NCBI GenBank assembly: GCA_903813345.2
Contig: CAIIXF020000003.1
Coordinates: 26,181,248-26,245,247, forward strand
From: Owenia fusiformis
Taxonomy: Eukaryota > Annelida > Polychaeta > Sabellida > Oweniidae
DNA length: 64,000 nucleotides
Direction: 5' to 3'
Shown here: in pieces, positions 36,201-45,737 of the stretch
How positions within the stretch are numbered: the first letter of the stretch is position 1
How the letters are laid out: each line of letters begins with the position of its first letter
Translations under genes and position numbers: made by a program
Notes under the pieces: generated by a model
The model's database searches: none
Told to the model about the DNA's origin: nothing
What the model saw: the letters and a program-made list of their open reading frames with translations, nothing else

Positions 36201-39200
36201 TCATACGAGCTTCGAAATTTTGAAAAGTTGATGAAACAAAAAATGTGATCACAAAAAGAAAATGGATTGCTTTCTAAATCAGTTTTCTCATCTTTTTCTA
36301 TTTCTAGGAATGAATTCAAATTTTCAAAGCTCCTATCATTTCAAATAATATATTTGGCACACTTTCTGAAAAATGCAATAGATTCTGTTGGGTGACCTTT
36401 CCAAAAGTTCAACTTTTAACTGTTTTAGTCACATTTTCTGAGTCACACTCCTGTGTATATACTTTCTCCAGTATGTATGATCCGAAACTAGGCTCATTTC
36501 CCATGTGCCTAAACCAATATTTTATATTTTTATTCACCAATGTTTCAGAATCAATATATTGTATGAAGAGACATTACGTTATATCTCCAGTATGAACATG
36601 TATATGAACCAACACGCCTGTGTATATACTTTCTCCAGTGTGTATGAACAAATATCATGTACATGTACTCCATTGTTTATGAACACACATTTTGTATCAA
36701 CAAATAATATGTACTTTCTCCAGTGTGTATGAACGCAGATGTTTTACGTTCTCTAGTTTGTATGAACAAATATTTTGTTTATTCATCAATGTGCATGCAT
36801 GAACCAACATATTTTAATTTGTATATGGAACCCAATGGTTAATTATAAGTACCGTATTTCCAAGTAATATCTTTTTAGAAATGTGTCTGTTTGTGTAATT
36901 TAGTCAATAAACGAACTATAATTGTCTGTAATAATAGAAAAATTCATTGTGATTTATTGGTAAAGCCTTTGGTTTGTAATGGGAAGATTGTCTTTATCAC
37001 TAGAACTGTTCTGCATGGGGTCTTTTGCATAGTGATAAGTTATATACTAGTATATTTACTACATAGATTTGCAATGTCTAGGTTTTATTCAAGGAACTGG
37101 CTCCACTGAGTGTGTATTCAAATGTTGTGCTTATAAAATGTAGACTCCTTTACTACCTTATGAATGAAAATAAACTCTTCCAAAAGTGATAGGACCTTAG
37201 TGCACCCATGCCATCGCAAGGACCTTAGGTTGGCATGCCAAAATGTAAAATCTCTAATAAGACAATACAAACCCAGATTAAGGTTCAACTGGAAAGTAAC
37301 ATTTTGGTAAAAAATTGCTATAGCTGCACATGTTATTTTCTGGTACAAAATTAAGTATGAAGGCATATGTGTATTTCCTTGCTTTTTTCAGGAAAGTATC
37401 ATTGCACTATCTTCTTTTAGAATATCTGGAAACAGGTCAATGGTAGCTCCTGTGTTGTCTGGAAACTTTGAAAGAAAATTTGGAAAAATAGAAAGTGTGA
37501 AATATCAGAATTTCCTGGAGTTCCCATTGAACGCCTACCAGATATTTTAATAGAAGACAATGTAATGATACTTTCTTGAAAAAAGCAAGGAAATTGACAC
37601 ATGGCTTCATACTTTATTTTGTACCAGAAAATAACATGTGCAGGTATAGCAATTTTTTACCAAAATGTTACTTTCCAGCTGTACCTTAAACCCAGAAGAA
37701 TGCAGATTTCATGTAATAATTTACGTTCATGTAAACAAGGAAAGTACATATAATCCCCATATAAAACACTGGCCTACGTGACATGTAAACACAGGTTCAA
37801 ATTGAAATATAGAAAATTTTCAACATAGCATTTGCTTCTGTGTTCTGTATGCCCCTCTACCTGCTTAATAAGGCAATGTATCTTCAAATAAAACCTTAGC
37901 CAAGTAGATAAGGGTCTCTGGCACACTTTTGTAAATAGTTTTCACAAGCAATTTTATTCCCGGACGCCCAAACGTGTCAGGAACACATATATATTTGAAT
38001 GATCTTGATTGGACATCAGGTTGCAGAGAAATCGTATTTTTACTGAGTGGATTATTGAATTTCATAGATCTAGAGGCCCTTCAGGAGTGGAAAACCTTAA
38101 ATTATCAGAGATTAATGTTTCCAAACTGTTTTGAAACAAACTAACGTCTTGTTTTAAACCTACACCTTGCTCCTTTCTGTCGTATTTAATAAAACAAAAA
38201 TAGTATATCACGGAGTCAAAAACTAGCGATTTTTGCAGATGATACCACGTTGACTCTTAAGGACGTAACGTCATTACAAAAAGCATTGGACATCTTTGAA
38301 GATTTCAGACTAATATCAGGTTTATGTATTAATAGAGAAAAAACAGAGTGTATGTATATTGGAAGTGATCGTCATAATAATGAAATAAACCTTTTTGGTC
38401 TGAAATGGGTAAAGATACCAAGTAGACTTTTAGGGATAAAAATATCATATGACACAAATGCAAATAACACGGATAATTTTGAGAGAAAGTTAAATATGCT
38501 TGAAAAGGTTCTTATATTGTGGTCAAAGCGAGATCTTACTTTTTATGGAAAGGTACTCATAATTAAGTCCCAGGCAGTGTCGAAGCTAATATACTCGATG
38601 ACAATGACCAATACGCCTGATGATATCTTGACGAAGGCTCAACGACTAGTCTATTCTTTTTTATGGGGAGGAAAGGGTGAGAAAATTAAGCGAAATACTT
38701 TAATAGGCCATTTTGAGGATGGGGGTCTAAGAATGATTAATATGTTCACAATGGAGAAAGCCTTGAAATTAATGTGGTTAAGACGTTTACTTGACACACG
38801 AACTAGTCACTGGAAGCTTATTCCTCAAGTTTATTTCAAGCGTCTTGGAGGACTGAGTTTTTTGTTGCAGTGTAATTATGATATTAAAACACTGGCACAC
38901 AGTGTTCCTACCTTTTATATGAATTTGCTTCGAAACTATTCAGAATTAAGAAATAGGTCGCCGCCTAGAACCAGTTCAGGGGTTAAAGGTGAAATAATTT
39001 GGAATAACAAATCAATTCTAATTAATGATAAGGAGGTGATGTACAAACATGTCATGGAAAAGGGGGGCATTTATATTAATGACCTTCTTAACGAGAATGG
39101 GGCTTTTTTACAGTACAATGAGTTTAAGACTAAGTATAATATTAATATCAACTTTCTTGAGTATTTTTCAATCATATCGGCTATACCAAATGATTGGAAA

Positions 39201-42200
39201 TTTCTATTGAAATCAGATTTAAGTTCGACCTTTGAACCCAGCATACAGGAAGAACTCGTGTATTTGAAACTTGGTGAAAAACAGGTGACAATCTCTAGTA
39301 TAACGGTTAAATCAATTCAAACAATATTAAACGGAAATAAGTTCTTGGAACCGTTATATAAAGACAAACATGATCGTGAATTAAAGAGAACCGATTATTT
39401 TAAAATGCCTTATATGTGTACGAAACAGAATAAAACGCGACAACTTCAGTTTAAAATACTTCATGGTATCTGCACTACAAATGCCTTTTTAGCGCAGATA
39501 GGCATTAAAAATGACTCTAAATGTAACTATTGTGCCTTTCGAGATACGTTAAAACACAAATTCTGGGAGTGCAAAAGAATTCAAATATTTCTGGAAGCAA
39601 TCAAAGGGAATTTAAAGCGTTTATTTAAAGTTGATTTCGATTTTAACGCCCATGACATGGTTTTTGGAAGGCAAGCTAATAAGAAAAATATCTTACCAAA
39701 TAGACTTACCCTTGCAATTAAGTACTATATTTTTATTAAAGAGTTCGACGAAGTGAATCCCAATTTGTATGAGGCGCAATTTGAAAAAAATATGTTTTAT
39801 TATGTACCTGAACTTAAAAGTATGACTGTTGCAAATGTTTGAATGAATGGAGGTGGTGTGAAAAATATCTGAACTGTTCTAATTATTGTACTTGTACTGT
39901 TTGAATAGAGAAATAAAAAAAACAAAAAAACTCACCACTCACCTGGGACTTGGTTATTCACTAGCGCCATAGGCGTTCTACTATTCTGGATACAACTGAC
40001 GAGTCGTATTTAAGTGGAGACAAAAGTGAGGATCATTTTAAATTGGCGCTCGGTATAAATATATAATACTTTTGTTCTTTCATATCGATAGCTCGTTGGC
40101 CTCGTGGTTAGCGTGCCTGGCTTCCATTGTCTAGGTTAGTTGATCGAGACCCGTTCATGTCGAACTTTTTGATTTGCTTGTTGTCAAGATATAATAAGTA
40201 GGGCAAAATCCAGAAAAAGTAGATCAAAAATACTCCAATGGAGTATAAAAATGTCACCAGGATTCCGGAATGAGACGAATGTTAACTCGTGAAATCTCGG
40301 TAGATAAAGTAGGTCAGAAAATCCGGATTAATCCGAACAAGGTTCGGGAATTTCCGTCATAAGAAGTAGGTCAAAAATACTCCAATGGAGTATAAAATTG
40401 TCACCAGGATTCCGAAATACGACGAATCGAATCGGCAAACTTCGGTACAATAATGAAGTGCATAAAAATCGTGAAACAGGTGTCAGGGGCTTCCCCTCAT
40501 CTTTCCATAAATGGTTCTAAAAGCCTTATATGGATCTATCACATGACATTCAAAATGACGTTCCTATATGGTTCTATGGGCCTTATATGGATCTTTCGAA
40601 CACGTGACCAAACCAAAATCAAAATTTTACCTTGACCATTGGATGGGATTTCATAGAAAATATCAAAGAAAACATATTCTCGTGATCCTTAAATCACTTA
40701 AATTCGATCATTTTATCTTCACCCCTTGATGGAATTTTATGAAAGAAGTTATGAAAACACATCATCATGTAAGGGTTTTCACCTAAATTAGCTCGTTTTA
40801 TCTTGACCCTTCAATTGAATTTCATTGAAAAATGTTTCATGAAAAATATCATCATGTTATGATTTGTATTTAAGTAAGACCGTTTCATTTAAATACTTGC
40901 TGGATAATATTTCATAAAAAATGCACTTTAAAAATATTTCAGGATTTGCCTTAATTTATCAATGTTATGTAAGTATTAGATTGACTCTCAAATAGGGTTC
41001 TATTTTAACTTTTTTATTGAAATTAATACTAGGCAGGACTCACTCTCTAAATAGCTAATAAAAATTCAACCCTTGGATGTGATTTCGTTGAAAAAAAAAT
41101 ATGACAAGTCCAGAATCAAATGATTTGTCCAGAACCTCTTAAGATCCTGTTAGAAGCACCATCTACATCATACGGTGATTCGGCTCAAAATGTCAACTCA
41201 GACGAGGATGAGCCAATGGAGACAGAAACTTCAAATACGTCAGACGATGAAATGTGCGATTTTGATGAAGAGGAAGCGTTGAATGGGACACTACTTGTTA
41301 AAAACATCAATGCAAGTGGACTCTCCAGATTTGATCCCTTGCGTTTTCTGAAAGAAAAGGAGGACAAAGTTAAATCGATATTACAAAAACAAATGAAGAA
41401 GAAAGGTGGCATAAAATGGTACGCTTCCATTATGGTTCAATTTAAAAAGCAAAAGATGGAAGAAACGGAACTAGCATGGCCTCATTTCAGAGGTCATTGT
41501 CAAATAGCCTTAAAAAGGGGAGACCTTGACGAATCCTGGAAAGATAGTGTCAAGAAAATTTATGATTCTTTCATATCCTATCAGAGGGAGGGTAGTTCAT
41601 GGATATTAGACTTTGTCATTCATCTGCGTCTTCATATAGCACAATGGAAACCTCTGAGAGGTAGTAGCTATATTCCAACCCCAGTTCGACTAAGGAATAA
41701 ACGAGCTATAGTCAATGTACAGAACAAAGATAAAATGTGTTTCCTGTGGGCTATTTTATCAGCACTATACCCTGAACAAAGAAATGCATCTCGTGTCCAA
41801 AAGTATAAACAATATCAGTCAAGTTTGGACATGACAGGAATAGAATATCCAGTGAAAATTAGTGATATCCCAACATTTGAGAGAAACAATAATATCTCAA
41901 TTAATCTGTTTGGTTATGATGGGACAACATTTCCCATTCATATCACTCTGAATCGTTTTGACAAGCATGTGGATCTACTTTTGTTATCTAACCAGAGACG
42001 GTCTCACTTTTGTTGGATTAAGGACTTAAATAGACTACTGTATGAAACCGCTCCTGGCAATAGAAAACGTCATTTCTGTCCCTACTGTCTCCATGGATTC
42101 ACCAAAGCTTCTTTACTGGAATCTCACATTGACTATTGTCAAATACACGGACCTCAAAAGATTGAAATGCCTTCTGAAGAAAATAAATGGCTCTATTATA

Positions 42201-45131
42201 ACAACGTAGAGAAACAACTTAAGGCACCATGGATCGTGTATGCTGACTTTGAGGCCGCCACTGAGAAAGTACAAGGTTGCCAACCCAACCCTAGTCATTC
42301 CAATACTCAAAAGATGACTAAACACAATCCATCGGGCTTTGCCTACAAAGTAGTCGGACCCACTGAAGACCTTACAAAGCCAACAGTAGTGTATAGTGGT
42401 GAAGATGTGACAGATACGTTTATTGAGCATATGGTTAAAGTGCAAGATAGGATCGACCGATGGTACAAGCATGAACAAAAACCACTCAGAATGCAACCAG
42501 GGGATATGGATTCTTTTAACAATGCTGTGAACTGTCATATTTGTAAGAAACCAATGGGCGATGATAGAGTGAGGGACCATGATCATGTGACAGGTGGGCT
42601 GTACTTTATATTACAAATACTATATTTCTTTATATTTTATGCATTTAGTTAATGATACCTCATGTATAATGTATCCAGCATTTATTCTGAACCATTATTT
42701 CTAGGTCGCTTTAGGGGAGCTGCACATAACACATGCAACGTCAATTTCCGGTTCAGGGGGAAAATTCCAGTTGTCTTCCATAACCTTAAGGTATAATTAA
42801 TATATTAATAAAACACTGATATCTATTAATATCACTAAAATGTTAAATTGTTATTAGATGAATACACATTTAATATGTTCAACCATCAATTGAATATACA
42901 TGAACAAAATATCCTTTGTTTTTTACAGAACTATGATGCACACTTAATAATGAAGAGTATAGGTCAATACCAACATGGTAAACTGAAGGTTATACCAACA
43001 AATATGGAGAAATATATATCATTTTCGATGGGATCAATGGATTTTATTGATTCATATCAATTTCTTGATATATCTCTCGAAAAGCTGACTCAAAATCTGG
43101 CTCAGGAAGGATCTGAAAAGTTTCAACATTTATCTAGTGAATACACCCAAGAAGACATTGATCTTCTATTGCGAAAAGGAGTTTTTCCATATTCATGGTT
43201 TGATACAGCAGAGAAATTTATGTGTCATGGACTCCCACCCCAACATGATTTCTACAATGATTTAACAGATGAAGTGTTAAGTGATGCTGACTACAAACAT
43301 GCGCAGAATGTTTGGCAACGTTTCAATATGCAAACATTTGAAGAATATCACAATTTGTATCTGAAGACAGATGTTCTTCTACTGGCTGATATCTTTGAAA
43401 ACTTCCGAACTCTCTCAATGGATCTCTATGACCTTGACCCGGCTCATTTCTATACTGCTCCTGGTTTAGCATGGAATGCCGCACTAAAGTACACAGGGGT
43501 GAAGTTAGAATTATTCACTGACCCAGACATGCATCTGTTTATCGAGGCTGGACTTCGAGGTGGAATAGCCATGATTTCCCATCGTTATGCCAAAGCCAAC
43601 AATCCATATATGGCCGACTATTCTCCGGATGAGCCAAAATCTTATATATCATATGTAGATGCAAACAACCTCTATGGTTGGGCTATGAGCAAACCTCTGC
43701 CATCACATGGATTTAGATGGTTAGATGAAGATGAGATCAACGACCTAGATATAAGCAGCATTACAGAGGATGCAGAGGATGGATACTTTCTTGAAGTAGA
43801 TTTGGAATATCCTCAAAATCTGCATGATATCCATTCAGACTATCCATTGGCCCCTGAATCGTGTTGTTTAGACAATGATCTGATGTCCCCATTCTGTAAG
43901 CATCTGGCTGAAGACCTAGAGCTGAATAGTAATACAATAAAGAAGTTGATTCCAAATTTGAATAACAAAGAAAAATATATTGTTCACTATAGAAACCTTC
44001 AACAATATATGAGGTATGGCTTGAAACTCCAAAAAATACATCGTGTGATAACCTTCAAGCAGTCAAGATGGTTGAAATCATATATAGATCTTAATACTGA
44101 AAGAAGAAAGCTTGCAAAGAATGCGTTCGAAAAGGATCTGTTCAAGTTAATGAACAACAGGTGAGCTGTTGCTCTATACAGTTATGACATAAAAAACTAT
44201 TTAAGTAATTGACACGATAATCTCAATTCATATTTAATCTTATTAATTGACAATGGTATCTGTTTTCAGCGTCTTTGGTAAAACCTGCGAGAATTTACGC
44301 CGACGGAGACAGATTGAGCTTGTTCATAAAGATAAAAGACTTCGGAAATTAGTCTGCAAACCGAGCTTTTATGCTTTCAACATATTCAATGAAGATCTGG
44401 CTGCTGTGGAACTGAGAAAAACTAAGCTCTATCTCAATCGTCCCATATATTGTGGGTTCACCATTCTTGATGTTAGCAAGACACTGATGTATGATTACCA
44501 CTACGAACATGTGGTTCCGACATATGGTGACTATGCAACTCTTCTTTTTACAGATACTGACAGGTATTTATAATGATTTTAAAATGATTTACATATTATA
44601 ATAATATTGTTCTATTACTGCTTATTTGAATATTTTATCACATAAATATTTTGCTCATTTTTATCTTTCAGCTTGTGTTATCACATATTCACAGATGACA
44701 TATATAAAGATATGGGCCAACAAAAGGAGCTGTTTGATACATCTGACTTTCCAAAGGACCATCCGTTATTCTCTTTAGATAACAAAAAGGTCATCGGGAA
44801 GTTTAAAGATGAAACTGCGGGAGTACCTCCATCCGAATTTGTTGGTTTGAAACCAAAAATGTATTCACTGTTAGTTGCTGGTGAAGCCAAGAAAACTGCT
44901 AAGGGTGTTAACAGAGCAGTTGTAAAGAACACCATCACTCATGACGACTATAGACGGGCTGTGTTGAACCATAAGCTGTCAATGGGGTCTATGAAGCAAT
45001 TCAGGTCTTTCAAACATGAGATATACATGTTAAAGATCAATAAGATTACGCTTAACCCATATGATGACAAGAGATATGTGCTAGATGATGGGATCAGAAC
45101 TTTGGAACATGGTCATTATAAAATCAAGTAA
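27242..45131 (+). CDS. polB: Polinton DNA polymerase B, spliced, split by a 13.6-kb insertion
   Basis: The exons are 27242-27571, then 41156-42593, 42705-42790, 42929-44160, 44270-44563 and 44672-45131 (stop). All introns are GT-AG and all phases agree; without the insertion the coding length is 3840 nt, 1279 residues. The first segment has three C2H2 fingers (YKCKQC..H, YQCDSC..H, YECEIC..H, residues about 8-80), then an acidic linker. The polymerase follows: an N-terminal region, another Cys/His pair (FCPYC..H), the exonuclease motif YADFEA (about 42239), a Cys/His patch CHICKKPMGDDRVRDHDH, motif A region VDANNLYGWAM (about 43657), motif B region around the intron at 44160 (MNN/.VFGKT), and motif C FTDTDS (about 44549). 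These are hallmarks of protein-primed family-B polymerases. The protein would copy the element from its TIRs. The nested element stops translation a few codons after 27571, so this copy cannot make the full enzyme. Confidence 0.92.
27572..28914 (+). repeat. Left TIR of the 13.6-kb element
   Basis: It matches the reverse complement of 38106-41151 minus the LINE. It contains paired short repeats ('ctccattggagtatttttga' near 28343 and 28487) and a tRNA-like box pair at 28566-28639. The last shared word is 'aacattaatctctg'. Confidence 0.92.
28566..28639 (-). other. tRNA-like sequence in left TIR (mirror of 40091-40164)
   Basis: Read on the minus strand: TTGGCCTCGTGGTTAGCGTG resembles a tRNA A box region, and 45 nt later GATCGAGAC fits the B-box consensus GWTCRANNC. 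A complete cloverleaf is not evident: the anticodon arm has a loop of about 10 nt and the acceptor stem is not clear. It is likely a tRNA-derived or SINE-like polymerase III promoter carried in the TIR. Confidence 0.45.
28915..33600. other. Interior of the 13.6-kb element, left part
   Basis: No recognisable gene. It holds a poly-G run (about 29448-29460), an ATC microsatellite (about 29633-29657), an inverted repeat pair (29737-29800 with 30486-30536, 'gagaattttcgttataag'), a hairpin with ends TCACATTTGCT..AGCAAATGTGA (about 31588-31684), and a diverged segment at 32120-32225 that recurs inverted at 37960-38056. The patch 31360-31450 resembles 63834-63920. A 114-codon frame at 33076-33420 has no identifiable domain. 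Confidence 0.45.
33601..34619 (-). mobile_element. Dead mariner element, 1019 bp, TA target duplication
   Basis: The ends CAAGGGCCGAACAATATATT and AATATATTGCTCGGCCCTTG form TIRs of about 35 bp (one mismatch). TA flanks both sides (33599-33600, 34620-34621). It is shorter than an intact mariner (about 1.3 kb), and only the C-terminal half of the transposase is left in an open frame. Confidence 0.9.
33812..34285 (-). pseudogene. Mariner transposase fragment (DD34D)
   Basis: The open frame of 157 codons covers the C-terminal half of a mariner transposase. It includes HQDNAPSHRA and HAPYSPDLALCDFEIF; exactly 34 residues separate the Asp of HQD from the Asp of LCDF, which is the mariner DD34D spacing. 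Intact mariner proteins are about 345 residues, with an N-terminal helix-turn-helix region and a first catalytic Asp. Neither is intact here, so this copy cannot transpose on its own. It lies in the interior of the 13.6-kb element and postdates it or was carried with it. Confidence 0.88.
34620..37269. other. Interior of the 13.6-kb element, right part, with fossil zinc-finger-like repeats
   Basis: No intact gene. The segment at 35475-35560 shares 'tcacatttgct', 'ttgttcaaaatt' and 'aatactcaatcggc' with 31588-31660. The stretch 35215-35260 shares 'acattttggcatgcc' (inverted) with 37230-37255. At 36430-36760 a motif recurs about every 84-150 bp; see the separate entry. Confidence 0.4.
36430..36760 (-). 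pseudogene. Possible decayed C2H2 zinc-finger array
   Basis: On the minus strand the word CATACACACTGGAGAAAGTA or close variants recurs several times (about 36466, 36628, 36719). CACACTGGAGAA encodes HTGE, the start of the TGEKP linker between C2H2 fingers. Frames between the repeats contain stops and lack paired Cys/His. Either a fossil finger array or an AT-rich minisatellite that mimics one. Confidence 0.3.
37270..37692. repeat. Inverted repeat of about 160-bp arms
   Basis: The arms 37270-37435 and 37535-37692 are reverse complements. They share 'ggaaagtaacattttggta', 'gcacatgttattttctggta' and 'gaaagtatcatt'. The centre is about 100 bp. This looks like a small foldback element inside the 13.6-kb element. 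Confidence 0.8.
38216..39933 (+). mobile_element. 5'-truncated LINE (Tx1/L1-like) in the right TIR
   Basis: The insertion falls after 'atcacggag' of the TIR, and about ten TIR bases (ggatacgaac) are missing or replaced at the far side, so the site has a small deletion rather than a clear duplication. The element starts almost exactly at the FADD catalytic motif and ends in an A-rich tail (about 39911-39930). Confidence 0.85.
38220..39842 (+). pseudogene. LINE reverse transcriptase, C-terminal part
   Basis: The frame is open from the truncation point to a TGA at 39840-39842, about 540 codons. It begins with the catalytic FADDTT box (38232-38249), so the fingers and most of the palm are missing. 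The thumb region follows (SGLCINREKTECMYIG), then WSKRDLTFYGKVLIIKSQAV, SFLWGGK, KIKRNTLIG and GGLRMINM, a sequence layout typical of Tx1/L1-like non-LTR elements. A Cys-His finger near the end (CNYCAFRDTLKHKFWEC) is intact. No stop or frameshift interrupts it, so the copy is young. It cannot be active, because the endonuclease and half of the polymerase are absent. Confidence 0.85.
40091..40164 (+). other. tRNA-like sequence in right TIR
   Basis: Identical or nearly identical to the minus-strand copy at 28566-28639. The A-box-like stretch starts at 40097 and the B box GATCGAGAC is at 40142-40150. Its flanks ('gaacttttt') contain a T run that could end polymerase III transcription at about 40165-40169. 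Confidence 0.45.
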
Positions 45132-45737
45132 GTAAATATCGAAACTTGCACCCCCTTTAAATGTCCTCAAATCTCCCCCTGGCTATTCTACTTCCTCCCA
45201 CCTCTTCCCGCTTCCTCCACATCCTCCCGCCTCCTCTTACCTCCCCCTACCTCCCTCCCACCTCCTCCCCCCTCCTCTCACCTCCTCCTGACTCCTCTCA
45301 CCTCCCGCCTCCTCTTACCTCATCCCTACCTCCCTCCTACCCCCCCCGCCTCCTCTCACCTCCCGCCTCCTCTCGCCTCCTCTCACCTCCTCCCGCCTCC
45401 TCTTACCTCCTCCCTACCTCCCTTCCACCTCCTCCCGCCTCCTCTCACCTCCTCCCGCCTCCTCTTACCTCCTCCCTACCTCCCTCCCACCTCCCTCTGC
45501 CTCCTCTCACCTCCTCCCGCCTCCTCTCACCTCCTCCCGCCTCCTCTCACCTCCTCCCTACTTCCCTCCCACCTCCTCCCGCCTCCTCCTACCACTCCCA
45601 CCTCCTCCCGCCTCCGCTAACCTCCTCTTATTGGACACCTTTTGAACCAATCCAAATATTGCACTTTAGAATATTCTTATATAATTTAAGTTATCTATGT
45701 TTTGAGTCATTTTACTGATAGTACTTGAACAGACAAC
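45132..45737. repeat. Polypyrimidine minisatellite between polB and ATPase
   Basis: From about 45168 to 45630 the + strand is almost all C and T, with words such as CCTCCTCCCGCCTCCTCTCA repeated many times in units of about 12-24 bases. The open frame through it (45161-45718) is a by-product of the repeat. Mirror-symmetric homopyrimidine tracts can form triplex DNA. The tract sits upstream of the ATPase ATG at 45738. Confidence 0.85.

Larger units (their letters stand above)
27572..41151. mobile_element. 13,580-bp unclassified element with 1.34-kb TIRs inside polB
   Basis: The ends AACAGGATCTTAAGAGG and CCTCTTAAGATCCTGTT are perfect inverted repeats, flanked by AGAA on both sides (27568-27571 and 41152-41155). 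The TIRs are 27572-28914 and 38106-41151, the latter carrying a 1.7-kb LINE. They look almost identical, differing by small slips such as 'gattttgatttt', which suggests a young insertion. Removing the element plus one AGAA rejoins the polB frame exactly. The interior (about 9.2 kb) has a dead mariner, several inverted repeats and decayed sequence, but no recognised transposase. Four-base duplications occur in several DNA transposon groups (for example Ginger and Sola), but nothing here assigns it. It is probably non-autonomous. Confidence 0.88.
38106..41151 (-). repeat. Right TIR of the 13.6-kb element, interrupted by a LINE
   Basis: It is the reverse complement of 27572-28914, except that 38216-39933 is a LINE. 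Without the LINE the arm is about 1.33 kb, agreeing with the left arm's 1343 bp. Confidence 0.92.

Noticed and set aside
40091-40164. A functional tRNA gene
   Set aside because: A- and B-box-like motifs are present, but the anticodon loop is too long and no proper acceptor stem can be drawn; kept only as tRNA-like.
41120-41155. ATG at 41120 as the true start of the polymerase
   Set aside because: The first 12 codons of that frame lie in the right TIR of the nested element plus its AGAA duplication; the real upstream exon is 27242-27571.
42113-42586. 157-codon minus-strand frame
   Set aside because: It is antisense to polB exon 2, whose + frame carries clear polymerase motifs.
45161-45718. 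185-codon frame rich in Pro, Ser and Leu
   Set aside because: It is the translation of the homopyrimidine minisatellite, which contains no stops; it has no domain and starts just past the polB stop.
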